From an uncultured Lachnospiraceae bacterium (GTDB lineage Bacteria > Bacillota > Clostridia > Lachnospirales > Lachnospiraceae): a DNA stretch of 64,000 nt. The notes under the pieces were generated by a model, which was not told the origin of the DNA, ran no database searches, and saw only the letters and a list, made by a program, of their open reading frames with translations. Below are positions 45,142 to 53,878 of this stretch, in pieces. How positions within the stretch are numbered: the first letter of the stretch is position 1; each line of letters starts with the position of its first letter. Location: assembly GCA_910585965.1 (NCBI GenBank), contig CAJUHH010000011.1:70737-134736 (forward strand), in the 5' to 3' direction. Both the position numbers and the translations under genes were made by a program.

Positions 45142-45654
45142 TTATACAGCCATATCCACATTCATGCCCTGGTACTTTATGGAATCGGCGGTTTTTAGAT
45201 CCTTCTGGTAAGGATTGTCTTCATTATAATATTTGATCTGGGTCGAGGTCGTTCCCCCGGATACATAGCTGCGTCCGCATTCCGGGCATACGGCAGTGTG
45301 GATGGCCACATTGGCGGAGATTACCTTTCCATTATTCTGCGCCGCTTTTTTATACGCGTTGGAAACATGCTCCTGTTCGTGGGAACGGACAGCGCTTGCG
45401 GATGCCTGGGGGGAAATATGGGTGGCCGATTTAAAGGATACCATTTCATCGGAACCGTCCTGGTATTTCCTGTTCTTGCATGTCTCGCATTCGGCGGGAG
45501 AAGATTTCCTGCCGGGAGACTTGACATTGGATTCCCCCGGATTCCTGGCAATGCCGGAAGCCTCTTCCGCACTGGAAGCGCCTTTCGGGGAATTGTTGGA
45601 AACAGGATAACCGCCATAATTAAAATTATTACTAATCGGACTGATTGTACTCAT
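45142..45654 (-). CDS. SprA-like putative metalloprotease (HExxH)
   Basis: A 170-residue protein with CETCKNRKYQDGSDE, then HEQEH in AVRSHEQEHVSNAYKKAA (the HExxH zinc-binding pattern), then CPECGRSYVSGGTT. This is the conserved core of proteins annotated as SprA-related or putative metalloprotease of the CJM1_0395 type. No signal peptide; the first 60 residues are low-complexity. AAAGGAGA precedes the ATG. Activity is unproven. Confidence 0.78.
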   Translation of the reverse strand: MSTISPISNNFNYGGYPVSNNSPKGASSAEEASGIARNPGESNVKSPGRKSSPAECETCKNRKYQDGSDEMVSFKSATHISPQASASAVRSHEQEHVSNAYKKAAQNNGKVISANVAIHTAVCPECGRSYVSGGTTSTQIKYYNEDNPYQKDLKTADSIKYQGMNVDMAV

Positions 45655-45686
45655 AAAAATCTCCTTTCTCGCACTACCCTTCATGC

Positions 45687-45809
45687 CGCCTCCCGGCGGC
45701 ACAAACCACCAATGGGAAGAACGCCGCTTTTTAGGCGTTCTTCGGTGTGGAACTTAGAAGTTCTTAGCGAAACGTCCTCTGGCGTGAGCTTTAGAACTTC
45801 TTTCCACAC
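45687..45809. repeat. Cluster of three hairpins between two minus-strand genes
   Basis: GCCGCC/GGCGGC (45687-45700), GAAGAACGCC/GGCGTTCTTC (45716-45743), and a large nested palindrome whose arms GTGTGGAA and AGAAGTTCT (45745-45764) match AGAACTTCT and TTCCACAC (45793-45809). The last one begins at the stop codon of the DUF4190 gene. They may end its transcript. Confidence 0.7.
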
Positions 45810-46285
45810 TAATTTAAGTTGAATGTCTCATTCACCCAGTCTTCCAGCGACTGCCCGAGGACGTCTTCCGTGGATTCCCCATAAATGATTTCGAACTGGG
45901 TATCATAAGTCCTGGCCGCATCCTGCAGAAGCTCCGGGTGGGAAAAAATGAACATAAGAGACGATATCAGTATCCCGAGGTTCATCAAAAGGCCGCCGAT
46001 GCCGCAGACCAGCCCGGTCATAGCCTGCCCGGCCATATGGGATTTGAGGCCTTTGGACAGGATCGCCAGAATGATCGCGATGGTGCCGAGAATCATTGGG
46101 ATATAAATGGTCATTAAAATAGTGGATAAAACGGAAATAATCCCAAGAATCATAGCTGCGTTGGCAAGCTTCTGGCCCGGCACGGCATATGCGGGGGGAG
46201 CCTGACGGCCATAAGGAAGATTCCCCATATTATTATTTATGTTCTGGTTGTGGTCCATGTGAGGGCCGCTATTGTTAAAATCCAT
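45809..46285 (-). CDS. DUF4190-like small membrane protein
   Basis: A 158-residue protein with an Asn/Gly/Pro-rich cytoplasmic start and two or three hydrophobic helices in the DUF4190 style (AAMILGIISVLSTI, MTGLVCGIGGLLMNLGI). The C-terminal 50 residues are acidic and outside the membrane. Function unknown. GGAG lies seven bases before ATG 46285. Confidence 0.75.
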   Translation of the reverse strand: MDFNNSGPHMDHNQNINNNMGNLPYGRQAPPAYAVPGQKLANAAMILGIISVLSTILMTIYIPMILGTIAIILAILSKGLKSHMAGQAMTGLVCGIGGLLMNLGILISSLMFIFSHPELLQDAARTYDTQFEIIYGESTEDVLGQSLEDWVNETFNLN

Positions 46286-46442
46286 AATTTTCTCCATTCG
46301 TCTTTGAGATCAGGCAGATTCCCATGCCCGAAAATATACATATTTATTGTATCACTTAACAGGCCATAATACAATCTTGAAAATTGAATAGTTTTCGTAT
46401 AGGATAAGGGGGAGTGTTGAGAAAGGAATAAGGTTATTGGAT

Positions 46443-48788
46443 ATGGATATTATATGGAAACTAAGCCAGGAGCTGGCCGTACAGAAGTGGCAGGTGGAGG
46501 CGGCTGTCAAGCTGATCGATGAAGGGAATACGATTCCTTTTATCTCCAGGTATCGGAAGGAGGCCACAGGCTCCCTGAACGACGAGGCTCTTCGTAATCT
46601 TTATGAAAGGCTCATATATTTGCGCAATCTGGAAGAGAAAAAAGAGCAGGTGATCGGCAGCATAGAGGAACAGGGCAAGCTGACGGAAGAATTGAAGGAG
46701 AAAATCCTGGCAGCGGAGACTCTTGTCGTGGTGGAGGATTTGTACCGCCCGTATCGTCCGAAACGGAAGACGCGGGCCAGCATGGCAAAGGAAAAAGGGC
46801 TTGACGGCCTGGCACAGTGGATATTGGCGCAGGAAGCGCAGCATCCGCTGGAAGAGGAAGCGCGGCAATATATAGATGAAGAAAAAGGGGTAATGACGGT
46901 GGAGGAAGCCATCCAGGGCGCGAAGGATATTATTGCGGAGAGTATTTCCGACGAGGCGGACTACCGTATATACATCAGAAATATCACGATGGAAGAGGGC
47001 AGCGTGGTCAGCACGGCGAAAGATGAGAAAGCCGAGAGCGTATACGAAATGTATTATCATTATGAAGAACCGGTGAAAAAAGCGGCAGGACACCGTATTC
47101 TTGCCCTGAACCGGGGAGAAAACGAAAAAGTGCTTACCGTGAAGATCGCTGCGCCGGAAGAACGCATCCTGCGCTTTTTGGAGAAAAAGGTCATTACATC
47201 GGACAATGCCGTTACGATGCCGGTTTTAAAGGAAACGATAGAAGACAGTTACCGCCGCTTGATCGCTCCGGCGATCGAGAGGGAAATCCGCAACGAACTG
47301 ACGGAAAAAGCGGAAGACGGGGCGATCTCCGTATTTGGCAAAAACTTGGAGCAGCTGCTGATGCAGCCCCCGATTACGGGAAAAGTGGTGCTTGGATGGG
47401 ATCCCGCGTTCCGTACCGGGTGCAAGCTGGCGGTCGTAGACGCTACGGGCAAAGTATTGGATACGAAGGTGATTTTTCCCACAGCGCCGCAGAACAAAAC
47501 GGCGGAGGCTAAGGCGGAACTGAAGAAAATGATTAAAAAATATGGAATTTCCCTGATTTCGGTCGGGAATGGCACCGCATCCAGGGAATCCGAGCAGGTG
47601 ATCGTGGAACTGATCAAAGAGCTGGATACGCCGGTGCAGTACGTGATCGTGAATGAAGCGGGCGCTTCCGTCTATTCCGCAAGCAAGCTGGCCACCGAGG
47701 AATTTCCTAACTTCGATGTGGGGCAGAGGAGCGCGGCATCGATCGCGAGGAGGCTGCAGGATCCGTTGGCAGAGCTGGTGAAGATCGATCCCAGGTCGAT
47801 CGGAGTGGGCCAGTACCAGCATGACATGAACCAGAAAAAACTGAGCGAGACACTGGGCGGCGTAGTGGAAGACTGCGTGAACAAGGTGGGCGTGGATCTG
47901 AATACGGCTTCGGCATCCCTGCTGGAATATATTTCCGGCATTACCAAGACGATAGCGAAAAATATCGTGGATTACAGGGAAAATAACGGTCGCTTTACGA
48001 ACCGGAAGCAGCTCCTGAAAGTAGCGAAGCTGGGGCCGAAGGCATTTGAACAATGTGCGGGCTTCCTGCGCATACTGGACGGGGAAAATCCCTTGGATGC
48101 GACCAGCGTGCATCCAGAGTCCTACGAAGCAACCCTGAAATTATTGGACAGGATGGGGCTGACGATGGAAGATGTCAGAGCCGCGCAGAAAAAGGCGGCG
48201 ACAGAAAAGGGCGGGGCGAAAAAAACCGCGCCAAGGCAGGAAAAGAAGCAGAACAAAGTAGTCATCCGCAATACCAATACCGCTATGGGGAAAGCCCTGG
48301 CGGCTGCCATGGGCGGCATCAGCCTTGACCATGCGGAAGAACAGGCTCCGTCCGGCGGCAAAGGAAAAGAAACAGCGTCAGCCGGCTCTTTGGAAAGGAA
48401 AATCAAAGATAAAAAGAAAATGGCGCAGGAACTGGGCATAGGGGAGATCACCCTGGCTGATATTGTGAAAGAATTGGAAAAACCGGCGAGGGATCCAAGG
48501 GAGGACATGCCGGCCCCCATTTTAAGAAGCGACGTATTGGAAATGAAGGATCTGAAACCGGGAATGATTTTAAAAGGAACCGTGCGCAATGTCATTGATT
48601 TCGGCGCGTTTGTTGATATCGGCGTCCATCAGGACGGGTTGGTCCATATTTCCCAGATCACGGATCGGTTTATCAAGCATCCGATGGAGGCCGTGAGCGT
48701 AGGAGATATCGTGGACGTTCAGGTGCTTTCTGTGGACGCGGCGAAAAAAAGGATTGCCTTGACGATGAAAATCGGGAAAGGAAATTGA
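46443..48788 (+). CDS. tex: Tex-family RNA-binding transcription accessory protein
   Basis: A 781-residue protein. The N-terminal Tex helix-turn-helix region (EGNTIPFISRYRKEATGSLN) is followed by a YqgF/RuvX-like RNase H fold (VLGWDPAFRTGCKLAVVD), helix-hairpin-helix motifs (VDLNTASASLLEYISGIT) and an S1 RNA-binding domain near residue 700 (LKGTVRNVIDFGAFVDIGVH). A Lys/Ala-rich loop of about 60 residues lies between HhH and S1. The ATG at 46443 is preferred over TTG 46437. Broadly conserved, tied to transcription or translation quality control. Confidence 0.93.
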   Translation: MDIIWKLSQELAVQKWQVEAAVKLIDEGNTIPFISRYRKEATGSLNDEALRNLYERLIYLRNLEEKKEQVIGSIEEQGKLTEELKEKILAAETLVVVEDLYRPYRPKRKTRASMAKEKGLDGLAQWILAQEAQHPLEEEARQYIDEEKGVMTVEEAIQGAKDIIAESISDEADYRIYIRNITMEEGSVVSTAKDEKAESVYEMYYHYEEPVKKAAGHRILALNRGENEKVLTVKIAAPEERILRFLEKKVITSDNAVTMPVLKETIEDSYRRLIAPAIEREIRNELTEKAEDGAISVFGKNLEQLLMQPPITGKVVLGWDPAFRTGCKLAVVDATGKVLDTKVIFPTAPQNKTAEAKAELKKMIKKYGISLISVGNGTASRESEQVIVELIKELDTPVQYVIVNEAGASVYSASKLATEEFPNFDVGQRSAASIARRLQDPLAELVKIDPRSIGVGQYQHDMNQKKLSETLGGVVEDCVNKVGVDLNTASASLLEYISGITKTIAKNIVDYRENNGRFTNRKQLLKVAKLGPKAFEQCAGFLRILDGENPLDATSVHPESYEATLKLLDRMGLTMEDVRAAQKKAATEKGGAKKTAPRQEKKQNKVVIRNTNTAMGKALAAAMGGISLDHAEEQAPSGGKGKETASAGSLERKIKDKKKMAQELGIGEITLADIVKELEKPARDPREDMPAPILRSDVLEMKDLKPGMILKGTVRNVIDFGAFVDIGVHQDGLVHISQITDRFIKHPMEAVSVGDIVDVQVLSVDAAKKRIALTMKIGKGN

Positions 48789-48980
48789 CTTGTAACTGGT
48801 GCGAGACAGGTGGGAAAGACGACCATGCTGAAGCATCCGGCGACAGAACAGAGCCGTACTTATGTTTCCATGGATAACAAAGCAAACTTGGCACGGGGAA
48901 GCGGAGGCATTGTTTGCATGCGTGAGGAAGTGATGCCGATTGATGCCCAAAATTGCTTCATTCCCTGCCATTTAATTTAA
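48789..48980 (+). pseudogene. Internally deleted AAA+ ATPase (DUF4143 type)
   Basis: Directly after the tex stop a 63-codon frame starts with the P-loop VTGARQVGKTTMLK and TYVSMDN and ends with GGIVCMREEV and NCFIPCHLI. In the intact family these are the first and last parts of a protein of about 400 residues. The whole middle is missing in frame, at about residue 38. No start codon or ribosome site remains. Confidence 0.8.
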
Positions 48981-49002
48981 ATGAAATTTTTCTGGCAGCA
49001 GG

Positions 49003-49030
49003 CCGACGGAGTAAATTCCGTCGGTTTTTT
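49003..49030 (+). terminator. Intrinsic terminator after tex and the ATPase remnant
   Basis: CCGACGGA pairs with TCCGTCGG around a 6-base loop, followed by six T. Confidence 0.88.
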
Positions 49031-49051
49031 CATATTATTTTTCATATTATT

Positions 49052-49070
49052 AGGAAATTATGCCGCAGCG
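49052..49070 (+). repeat. Short repeat, copy 2
   Basis: AGGAAATTATGCCGCAGCG; differs by one base from 20500-20518 and again lies just after a terminator. Confidence 0.6.
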
Positions 49071-49150
49071 ATCCTGGATATAACCAGACATCTAATTGAT
49101 CAAAATCAATCATAAAAAATCATATTAGTGCAAAATAAACAAAATAATTC

Positions 49151-49203
49151 GGTCAAATTCATGCATATATACGATTGAAATTGACTGAATTTGAATGTAT
49201 AAT
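49151..49203 (+). promoter_or_regulatory. Promoter and possible FruR site of the fructose operon
   Basis: TTGAAA (49175-49180) and perfect TATAAT (49198-49203), 17 bases apart. CAAATTCA (49154-49161) and its complement TGAATTTG (49186-49193) bracket the -35 box and may bind the DeoR-type FruR. Upstream bases are very AT-rich. Confidence 0.7.
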
Positions 49204-49264
49204 GCAATTACAAACAAAAACAGAAAGCGGTGTCAAACAAACAGAAAATGGAGGAGGAAAAGAA

Positions 49265-50197
49265 ATGGTTTATACGGTGACATTTAATCCGTCGTTAGAC
49301 TATATCGTTTCGGTAGAGGACTTCAGGCTGGGGCTGACGAACCGGACCAGTTCGGAGCTGATTCTCCCCGGGGGGAAGGGACTCAATGTTTCTATGGTTC
49401 TGGGGAATCTGGGAGTAGAAAATACGGCGCTTGGATTTGTGGCCGGATTTACGGGAGAAGAGATCGTCCGCAGGATAGAGCAGATGGGGGTAAGGTCTGA
49501 CTTGATCCCGATCGCTGATGGGATTTCCAGGATCAATCTGAAGTTGAAATCAATCGACGGGACGGAAATCAACGGGTGCGGCCCCCGCATTGGTGAAAAA
49601 GACGTGCAGACACTGATGGAAAAATTGGATGTCCTGGAAAAAGGAGATGTACTGGCGCTTGCCGGGAGCATTCCAAGCTCCATGCCGGACGACATGTACA
49701 AGAGGATTATGAAGAGGCTGGCAGGGAAGGGCATTATGACCGTGGTGGACGCTACCAAGGATCTGCTGGCGAATGTGCTGGAATATCATCCTTTTTTGGT
49801 AAAACCCAATAACCATGAGCTGGGTGAAATATTCGGGGTGGAACTCGGGACGAGGGAAGAAGTAGTTCCTTATGCAAAAAAAATGCAGGAAATGGGAGCC
49901 GTCAACGTATTGGTGTCCATGGCCGGAGAAGGAGCCGTCCTGGCGGCAGAGGATGGAAAAATCTATGAAACCCCGGCACCGAAGGGGAAACTGATCAATG
50001 GTGTGGGCGCGGGAGATTCCATGGTGGCTGGGTTTATCGCGGGCTGGATGGAAAGAAAGGATTATGAATTTGCTTTTGCCATGGGTACAGCGGCCGGGAG
50101 CGCGAGCGCATTTTCCGAGCGGCTGGCGACGCGGAAGGAGATTGAAGCAGTATACCGCCAGGTGGTGGAAAACTCATGTTTGAGAAGCCGGATTTAA
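49265..50197 (+). CDS. fruK: 1-phosphofructokinase
   Basis: Phosphorylates fructose 1-phosphate to fructose 1,6-bisphosphate after PTS uptake. The 310 residues are of the PfkB/ribokinase family: TFNPSLDYIV at the start, GGKGLNVS near 36-43 and the catalytic GAGDSMVAGF near 247. GGAGGAGG precedes ATG 49265; the longer frame to 49175 includes the promoter and is not real. First gene of fruK-fruA-fruR. Confidence 0.95.
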   Translation: MVYTVTFNPSLDYIVSVEDFRLGLTNRTSSELILPGGKGLNVSMVLGNLGVENTALGFVAGFTGEEIVRRIEQMGVRSDLIPIADGISRINLKLKSIDGTEINGCGPRIGEKDVQTLMEKLDVLEKGDVLALAGSIPSSMPDDMYKRIMKRLAGKGIMTVVDATKDLLANVLEYHPFLVKPNNHELGEIFGVELGTREEVVPYAKKMQEMGAVNVLVSMAGEGAVLAAEDGKIYETPAPKGKLINGVGAGDSMVAGFIAGWMERKDYEFAFAMGTAAGSASAFSERLATRKEIEAVYRQVVENSCLRSRI

Positions 50198-50279
50198 GAA
50201 GACAAAGACAAATACCTTGTCGCAGACAGCGGTCATCGAAGAAAGAATAAAAAAGAATAAGAAAGGAAGGGGCATAAAA

Positions 50280-52196
50280 ATGAGGATTACGGAATTGTTA
50301 GATAAACGGAGTATTTCGCTCGACGGAGCGCCGAAAAGCAAGAGCGAGGCGTTGGACCAAGTGGTGGATCTGATGATCAAAAGCGGAAAGATCAGGGATA
50401 AGGAAGCATACCGGGCGCAGGTATATGAAAGGGAGGAAGAAAGCACGACCGGCATCGGCGAGGGAATCGCCATTCCCCATGGCAGGGGGGAATCGGTGAT
50501 CAGGCCGGGCCTGGCGGCGATGGTGGTGAAGGACGGCGTGGATTTTGATTCCCTGGACGGAGAAAAGGTGACGCTGATTTTTCTGATCGCCGCGCCGAAT
50601 ACAAAGGACAATGTTCATTTGGATGTCTTGAGCAAACTTTCGGTGCTGATGATGGATGAGGAGTTTTCGAACAATCTGCGCAACGCGAAAAGCGTGGATG
50701 AGTTCCTTGCCATTATCGACAAGGCGGATGCGGAACAGGAAAGCATCGATGAGAGATTGGCAAACACGGGCGCAGCAGTTTCTGGCCAGGCCAGGATACT
50801 GGCGGTGACATCCTGCCCCACCGGCATTGCCCATACGTATATGGCGGCGGAGGGGATCGAGAAAGCGGCAAAAGAAAGGGATTGTGCGGTAAAAATCGAA
50901 ACGAGGGGGTCCGGCGGCGCAAAAAATGTGCTGACAGCAAAGGAAATTGAGGAAGCTTCCTGCATTATCGTTGCGGCAGACGCTCAGGTTCCGATGGATC
51001 GGTTTGACGGGAAAAAAGTGATCGAGTGCCAGGTGTCCGATGGAATCAGCAAAGCAGGGGAGTTATTGGACCGGGCGATTTCCGGCGATGTCCCGGTATA
51101 CCATGCGGCATCGGGCAAAAGCGCTTCCGTGCAGACGGCTAAAAAAAGCGGCGGCGCGGGGCATCAGATTTATACGCAGCTGATGAACGGCGTATCCCAT
51201 ATGCTTCCTTTCGTAGTCGGCGGCGGCATCCTTATCGCCCTGGCGTTTCTGATCGATGGGATCTGTGTGGATATGAACGCCCTGGACGTGGCGGAGCGCG
51301 CTAATTTCGGCACGATTACCCCGGTGGCGGCATGGTTTAAAAATCTGGGAGATGCTGCTTTTGGATTTATGCTGCCGGTATTGGCTGGATTTATCGCTAT
51401 GGCGATCGGCGACAGGCCGGCGCTTGCCCTCGGGTTCGTGGGCGGCATAATGGCATCGGGCGGAAAATCCGGTTTCCTGGGGGCATTGGCAGCAGGATTT
51501 GCGGCAGGCTATATCATCGTCCTGCTTCGCAAGGTTTGCGACAAGCTGCCGGAGTTCCTGGAAAAAATCGCGCCGGTACTGATTTATCCCCTAGCCGGGC
51601 TGCTGCTGATGGGGCTGCTGATGTCCTTCGTTGTGGAACCGGTGATGGGCGGACTCAATACAGCGCTGAACAACGGCCTGACCGGCATGGGGGGAACGAG
51701 CAAGGTTATTCTCGGGCTGATTCTCGGCGGTATGATGGCAATCGATATGGGAGGCCCGTTTAACAAGGCGGCATATGTATTCGGCACGGCTTCTATCGCA
51801 GCGGGGAACTATGATATTATGGCGGCAGTTATGATCGGCGGTATGACGCCTCCATGCGCGATCGCGCTTGCCTCCCTTCTCTTTAAAAAGAAATTTACAA
51901 AGGAGGAAAGGGAATCGGCGCCGACTAACTTTATTATGGGGCTGGCATTCATTACGGAAGGAGCGATTCCGTTTGCGGCATCCGATCCCCTTCATGTGCT
52001 TCCGGCCTGCGTCGTTGGTTCGGGAGTGGCGGGTGCTTTATCCATGCTGTTCGGATGTACCTTAATGGCTCCTCACGGCGGCATCTTCGTATTTCCTGTA
52101 GTAGGAAACCCGCTGGCATATGTGGCGGCATTGGTTGCAGGGACGCTGGCATCCACTCTCTTGCTGGGTATCTTGAAGAAAAATGTGGAAGCATAA
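50280..52196 (+). CDS. fruA: PTS fructose transporter subunit IIABC
   Basis: A 638-residue fused permease. The EIIA domain (1-150) has the phosphorylated histidine in IAIPHGRGE, EIIB (about 170-265) the cysteine in VTSCPTGIAHTYMA, and EIIC (about 295-635) eight or more membrane segments with the fructose-family GGPFNKAAY. It imports fructose as fructose 1-phosphate for FruK. AAGGAAGGGG precedes ATG 50280. 82 bases after fruK. Confidence 0.95.
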   Translation: MRITELLDKRSISLDGAPKSKSEALDQVVDLMIKSGKIRDKEAYRAQVYEREEESTTGIGEGIAIPHGRGESVIRPGLAAMVVKDGVDFDSLDGEKVTLIFLIAAPNTKDNVHLDVLSKLSVLMMDEEFSNNLRNAKSVDEFLAIIDKADAEQESIDERLANTGAAVSGQARILAVTSCPTGIAHTYMAAEGIEKAAKERDCAVKIETRGSGGAKNVLTAKEIEEASCIIVAADAQVPMDRFDGKKVIECQVSDGISKAGELLDRAISGDVPVYHAASGKSASVQTAKKSGGAGHQIYTQLMNGVSHMLPFVVGGGILIALAFLIDGICVDMNALDVAERANFGTITPVAAWFKNLGDAAFGFMLPVLAGFIAMAIGDRPALALGFVGGIMASGGKSGFLGALAAGFAAGYIIVLLRKVCDKLPEFLEKIAPVLIYPLAGLLLMGLLMSFVVEPVMGGLNTALNNGLTGMGGTSKVILGLILGGMMAIDMGGPFNKAAYVFGTASIAAGNYDIMAAVMIGGMTPPCAIALASLLFKKKFTKEERESAPTNFIMGLAFITEGAIPFAASDPLHVLPACVVGSGVAGALSMLFGCTLMAPHGGIFVFPVVGNPLAYVAALVAGTLASTLLLGILKKNVEA

Positions 52197-52286
52197 AAGA
52201 GTTGGCCTGGCGGCTTTATAAGAAAGGGATTGCATAATAAAAAAGAACATAATAAAATAATAAGGAGAAGCAGATCGACAGCAGCT

Positions 52287-52321
52287 CTGCTGCGGCAAGG
52301 CAAAAAGTCTTGCCGCAGCAG
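52287..52321 (+). terminator. Stem-loop between fruA and fruR
   Basis: A perfect 13-bp stem (52287-52299 with 52309-52321) followed by AATTTTC. The short T-run suggests partial termination before fruR. Confidence 0.65.
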
Positions 52322-52361
52322 AATTTTCATATATTCAGGTACTTGGGGGATGGAGGAAACG

Positions 52362-53102
52362 ATGTTATCCGAACAAAGGCATGAGATTATTTTAAAGATT
52401 CTGGAGGAAAAGCGCAGTGTCACCGTGGCAGAACTGACGGAGCGGCTGGATATTTCCGAATCCACGGCGAGAAGGGACATTACGATATTGGATAAGGCGG
52501 GAAAACTGGTGAAGGTATTCGGCGGGGCTGTGCTTCCCGATGGCGCTTATCAGTTTGTGGAACCCACTGTAACCCAGAAGGCAGAAGTAAACAGGGAAGA
52601 GAAGAAGCGGATCGCCGGATATGCAGCCTCCTTGATCCTGCCCCAGGATTTCGTATATCTGGATGCGGGAACGACGACGGGCTATATGCTGGATTTTATC
52701 GGGGAAACGGGGGCGACGTTTGTCACGAACGGAGTTGCCCATGCACAAAAGCTTGCGGCGAAGGGAGTCCATGTCCTGCTGGTGGGGGGGACTCTTAAGG
52801 GTTCGACGGAAGCCGTGGTAGGGACGATGGCGGCGCTGACGTTGAAAGACTATCATTTTTCCAAAGGATTTTTTGGGACGAACGGGGTGAACAAGAAGGC
52901 AGGGTTTACCACGCCGGATGCGAATGAAGCGCTGGTAAAGCGGACGGCGCTGGAACAATGCCGACAAGCATATATTCTGTGCGATAACAGCAAGTTCCAT
53001 ATCGTAAGCTCGGTTACGTTTGCTTCTTTTTCTGCCGGGACGATTCTGACGGACGCGAGGCCGGAGGAGTATGCGGGGGCGGCGAATATTGTTTTGTGCT
53101 GA
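52362..53102 (+). CDS. fruR: DeoR-family fructose operon regulator
   Basis: A 246-residue DeoR repressor: winged helix at 1-57 (VTVAELTERLDISESTARRD) and a sugar-phosphate-sensing domain with YLDAGTTT, FVTNGVAHA, and GGTLKGSTEAVVG. Expected to respond to fructose 1-phosphate. GGAGG precedes ATG 52362. Here it is the last gene of the operon, behind a hairpin, whereas many Firmicutes place it first. Confidence 0.9.
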   Translation: MLSEQRHEIILKILEEKRSVTVAELTERLDISESTARRDITILDKAGKLVKVFGGAVLPDGAYQFVEPTVTQKAEVNREEKKRIAGYAASLILPQDFVYLDAGTTTGYMLDFIGETGATFVTNGVAHAQKLAAKGVHVLLVGGTLKGSTEAVVGTMAALTLKDYHFSKGFFGTNGVNKKAGFTTPDANEALVKRTALEQCRQAYILCDNSKFHIVSSVTFASFSAGTILTDARPEEYAGAANIVLC

Positions 53103-53117
53103 CTGGAATTTTAGGCA

Positions 53118-53465
53118 GGGAAATCAATTTTTGCAGGACGCATCGCGCTAGGAAATGCCAAAGGGGGCGGCGGGGGAAGGAAGCCCGGCAAGGGACGCTG
53201 GTTTTTGCTGGAGCTTCCAAGCAGATTTTACTAATGAAATGGATATATGATGTCAAGCCGACCGGGTCGGAAACGACGGACATCCTGTCCTATGTTTCCT
53301 GACATTGCCATCCATGGCAATGTCACCCTGGTATATTCACCATTTCATAAGTAAAATGGCTGCTTGTACGCAATAGCAAAAACCAGCATCCCTTGCCGGG
53401 CTTCCTTCTCCCGCCGTCCCCTTTGGCATTTCCTAGCGCGATGCGCCCTGCAAAAATTGATTTCC
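53118..53465. repeat. Long-inverted-repeat element A
   Basis: Arms 53118-53242 and 53340-53465 are nearly complementary over about 125 bases (only four mismatches in the outer 85). The 97-base loop contains a perfect hairpin (ACATTGCCAT/ATGGCAATGT) and ACCGGGTCGGAAACG. The inner arms and loop match element B at 59571-59952 in the opposite orientation. Frames that cross it are not conserved. No transposase, so a MITE-like or structural RNA element. Confidence 0.88.
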
Positions 53466-53487
53466 CGGGATTTTGGGATGCCTCCTC

Positions 53488-53516
53488 TTGACAAAGCCCG
53501 TCGGTCGTTATATGAT
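53488..53516 (+). promoter_or_regulatory. Promoter of the FMN riboswitch-ribU unit
   Basis: TTGACA (53488-53493), 17 bases, TATGAT (53511-53516). It lies 22 bases after element A. Confidence 0.8.
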
Positions 53517-53551
53517 ATTTCCAGCAAAACTATTAATTAAATGATGAGAAA

Positions 53552-53749
53552 ATTCTTCGGGGTCGGGTGAAACGAATTATCGTAGCGAAATATCGTAACG
53601 ATGAGTCGTCATTCCCTACCGGCGGTGACAGTCCGCGACCCGTTTCGGAAAAGCGAATGCTAAAGCCAAGAAAACGCCTTGGCAGCAAGCTTTTCGGCGG
53701 CTGATTTGGTGGAATTCCAAAACCGACAGTAAAGTCTGGATGAGAGAGG
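53552..53749 (+). promoter_or_regulatory. FMN riboswitch (RFN element)
   Basis: The conserved blocks are present in order: TTCTTCGGGGTCGGGTG, TCCCTACCGGCGGTGACAG followed by TCCGCGACCC, CTGATTTGGTGG with AATTCCAAAACCGACAG, and GTCTGGATGAGAGA. An extra hairpin-like insertion follows the first block. With the terminator at 53809 it should stop ribU transcription when FMN is plentiful. Confidence 0.96.
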
Positions 53750-53808
53750 AAAGTAAGAGGGACATTTTGAATGGAAAGATTCAGAATGCCATGATTACGC
53801 AATGCTGC

Positions 53809-53835
53809 CCCGGATAGAGATATCCGGGTTTTTTT
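53809..53835 (+). terminator. Riboswitch expression-platform terminator
   Basis: CCCGGATA pairs with TATCCGGG around GAGA, followed by seven T, between the RFN element and ribU. Confidence 0.9.
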
Positions 53836-53878
53836 GAGGAATTTTCCCTAAAAATTTATGTTTTCAGGAGGAAATCGT

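Noticed and set aside
53096..53527. Short frames over the long inverted repeat A, and similar ones over B
   Set aside because: The two copies do not share a continuous frame, starts or stops; the conserved signal is the hairpin.
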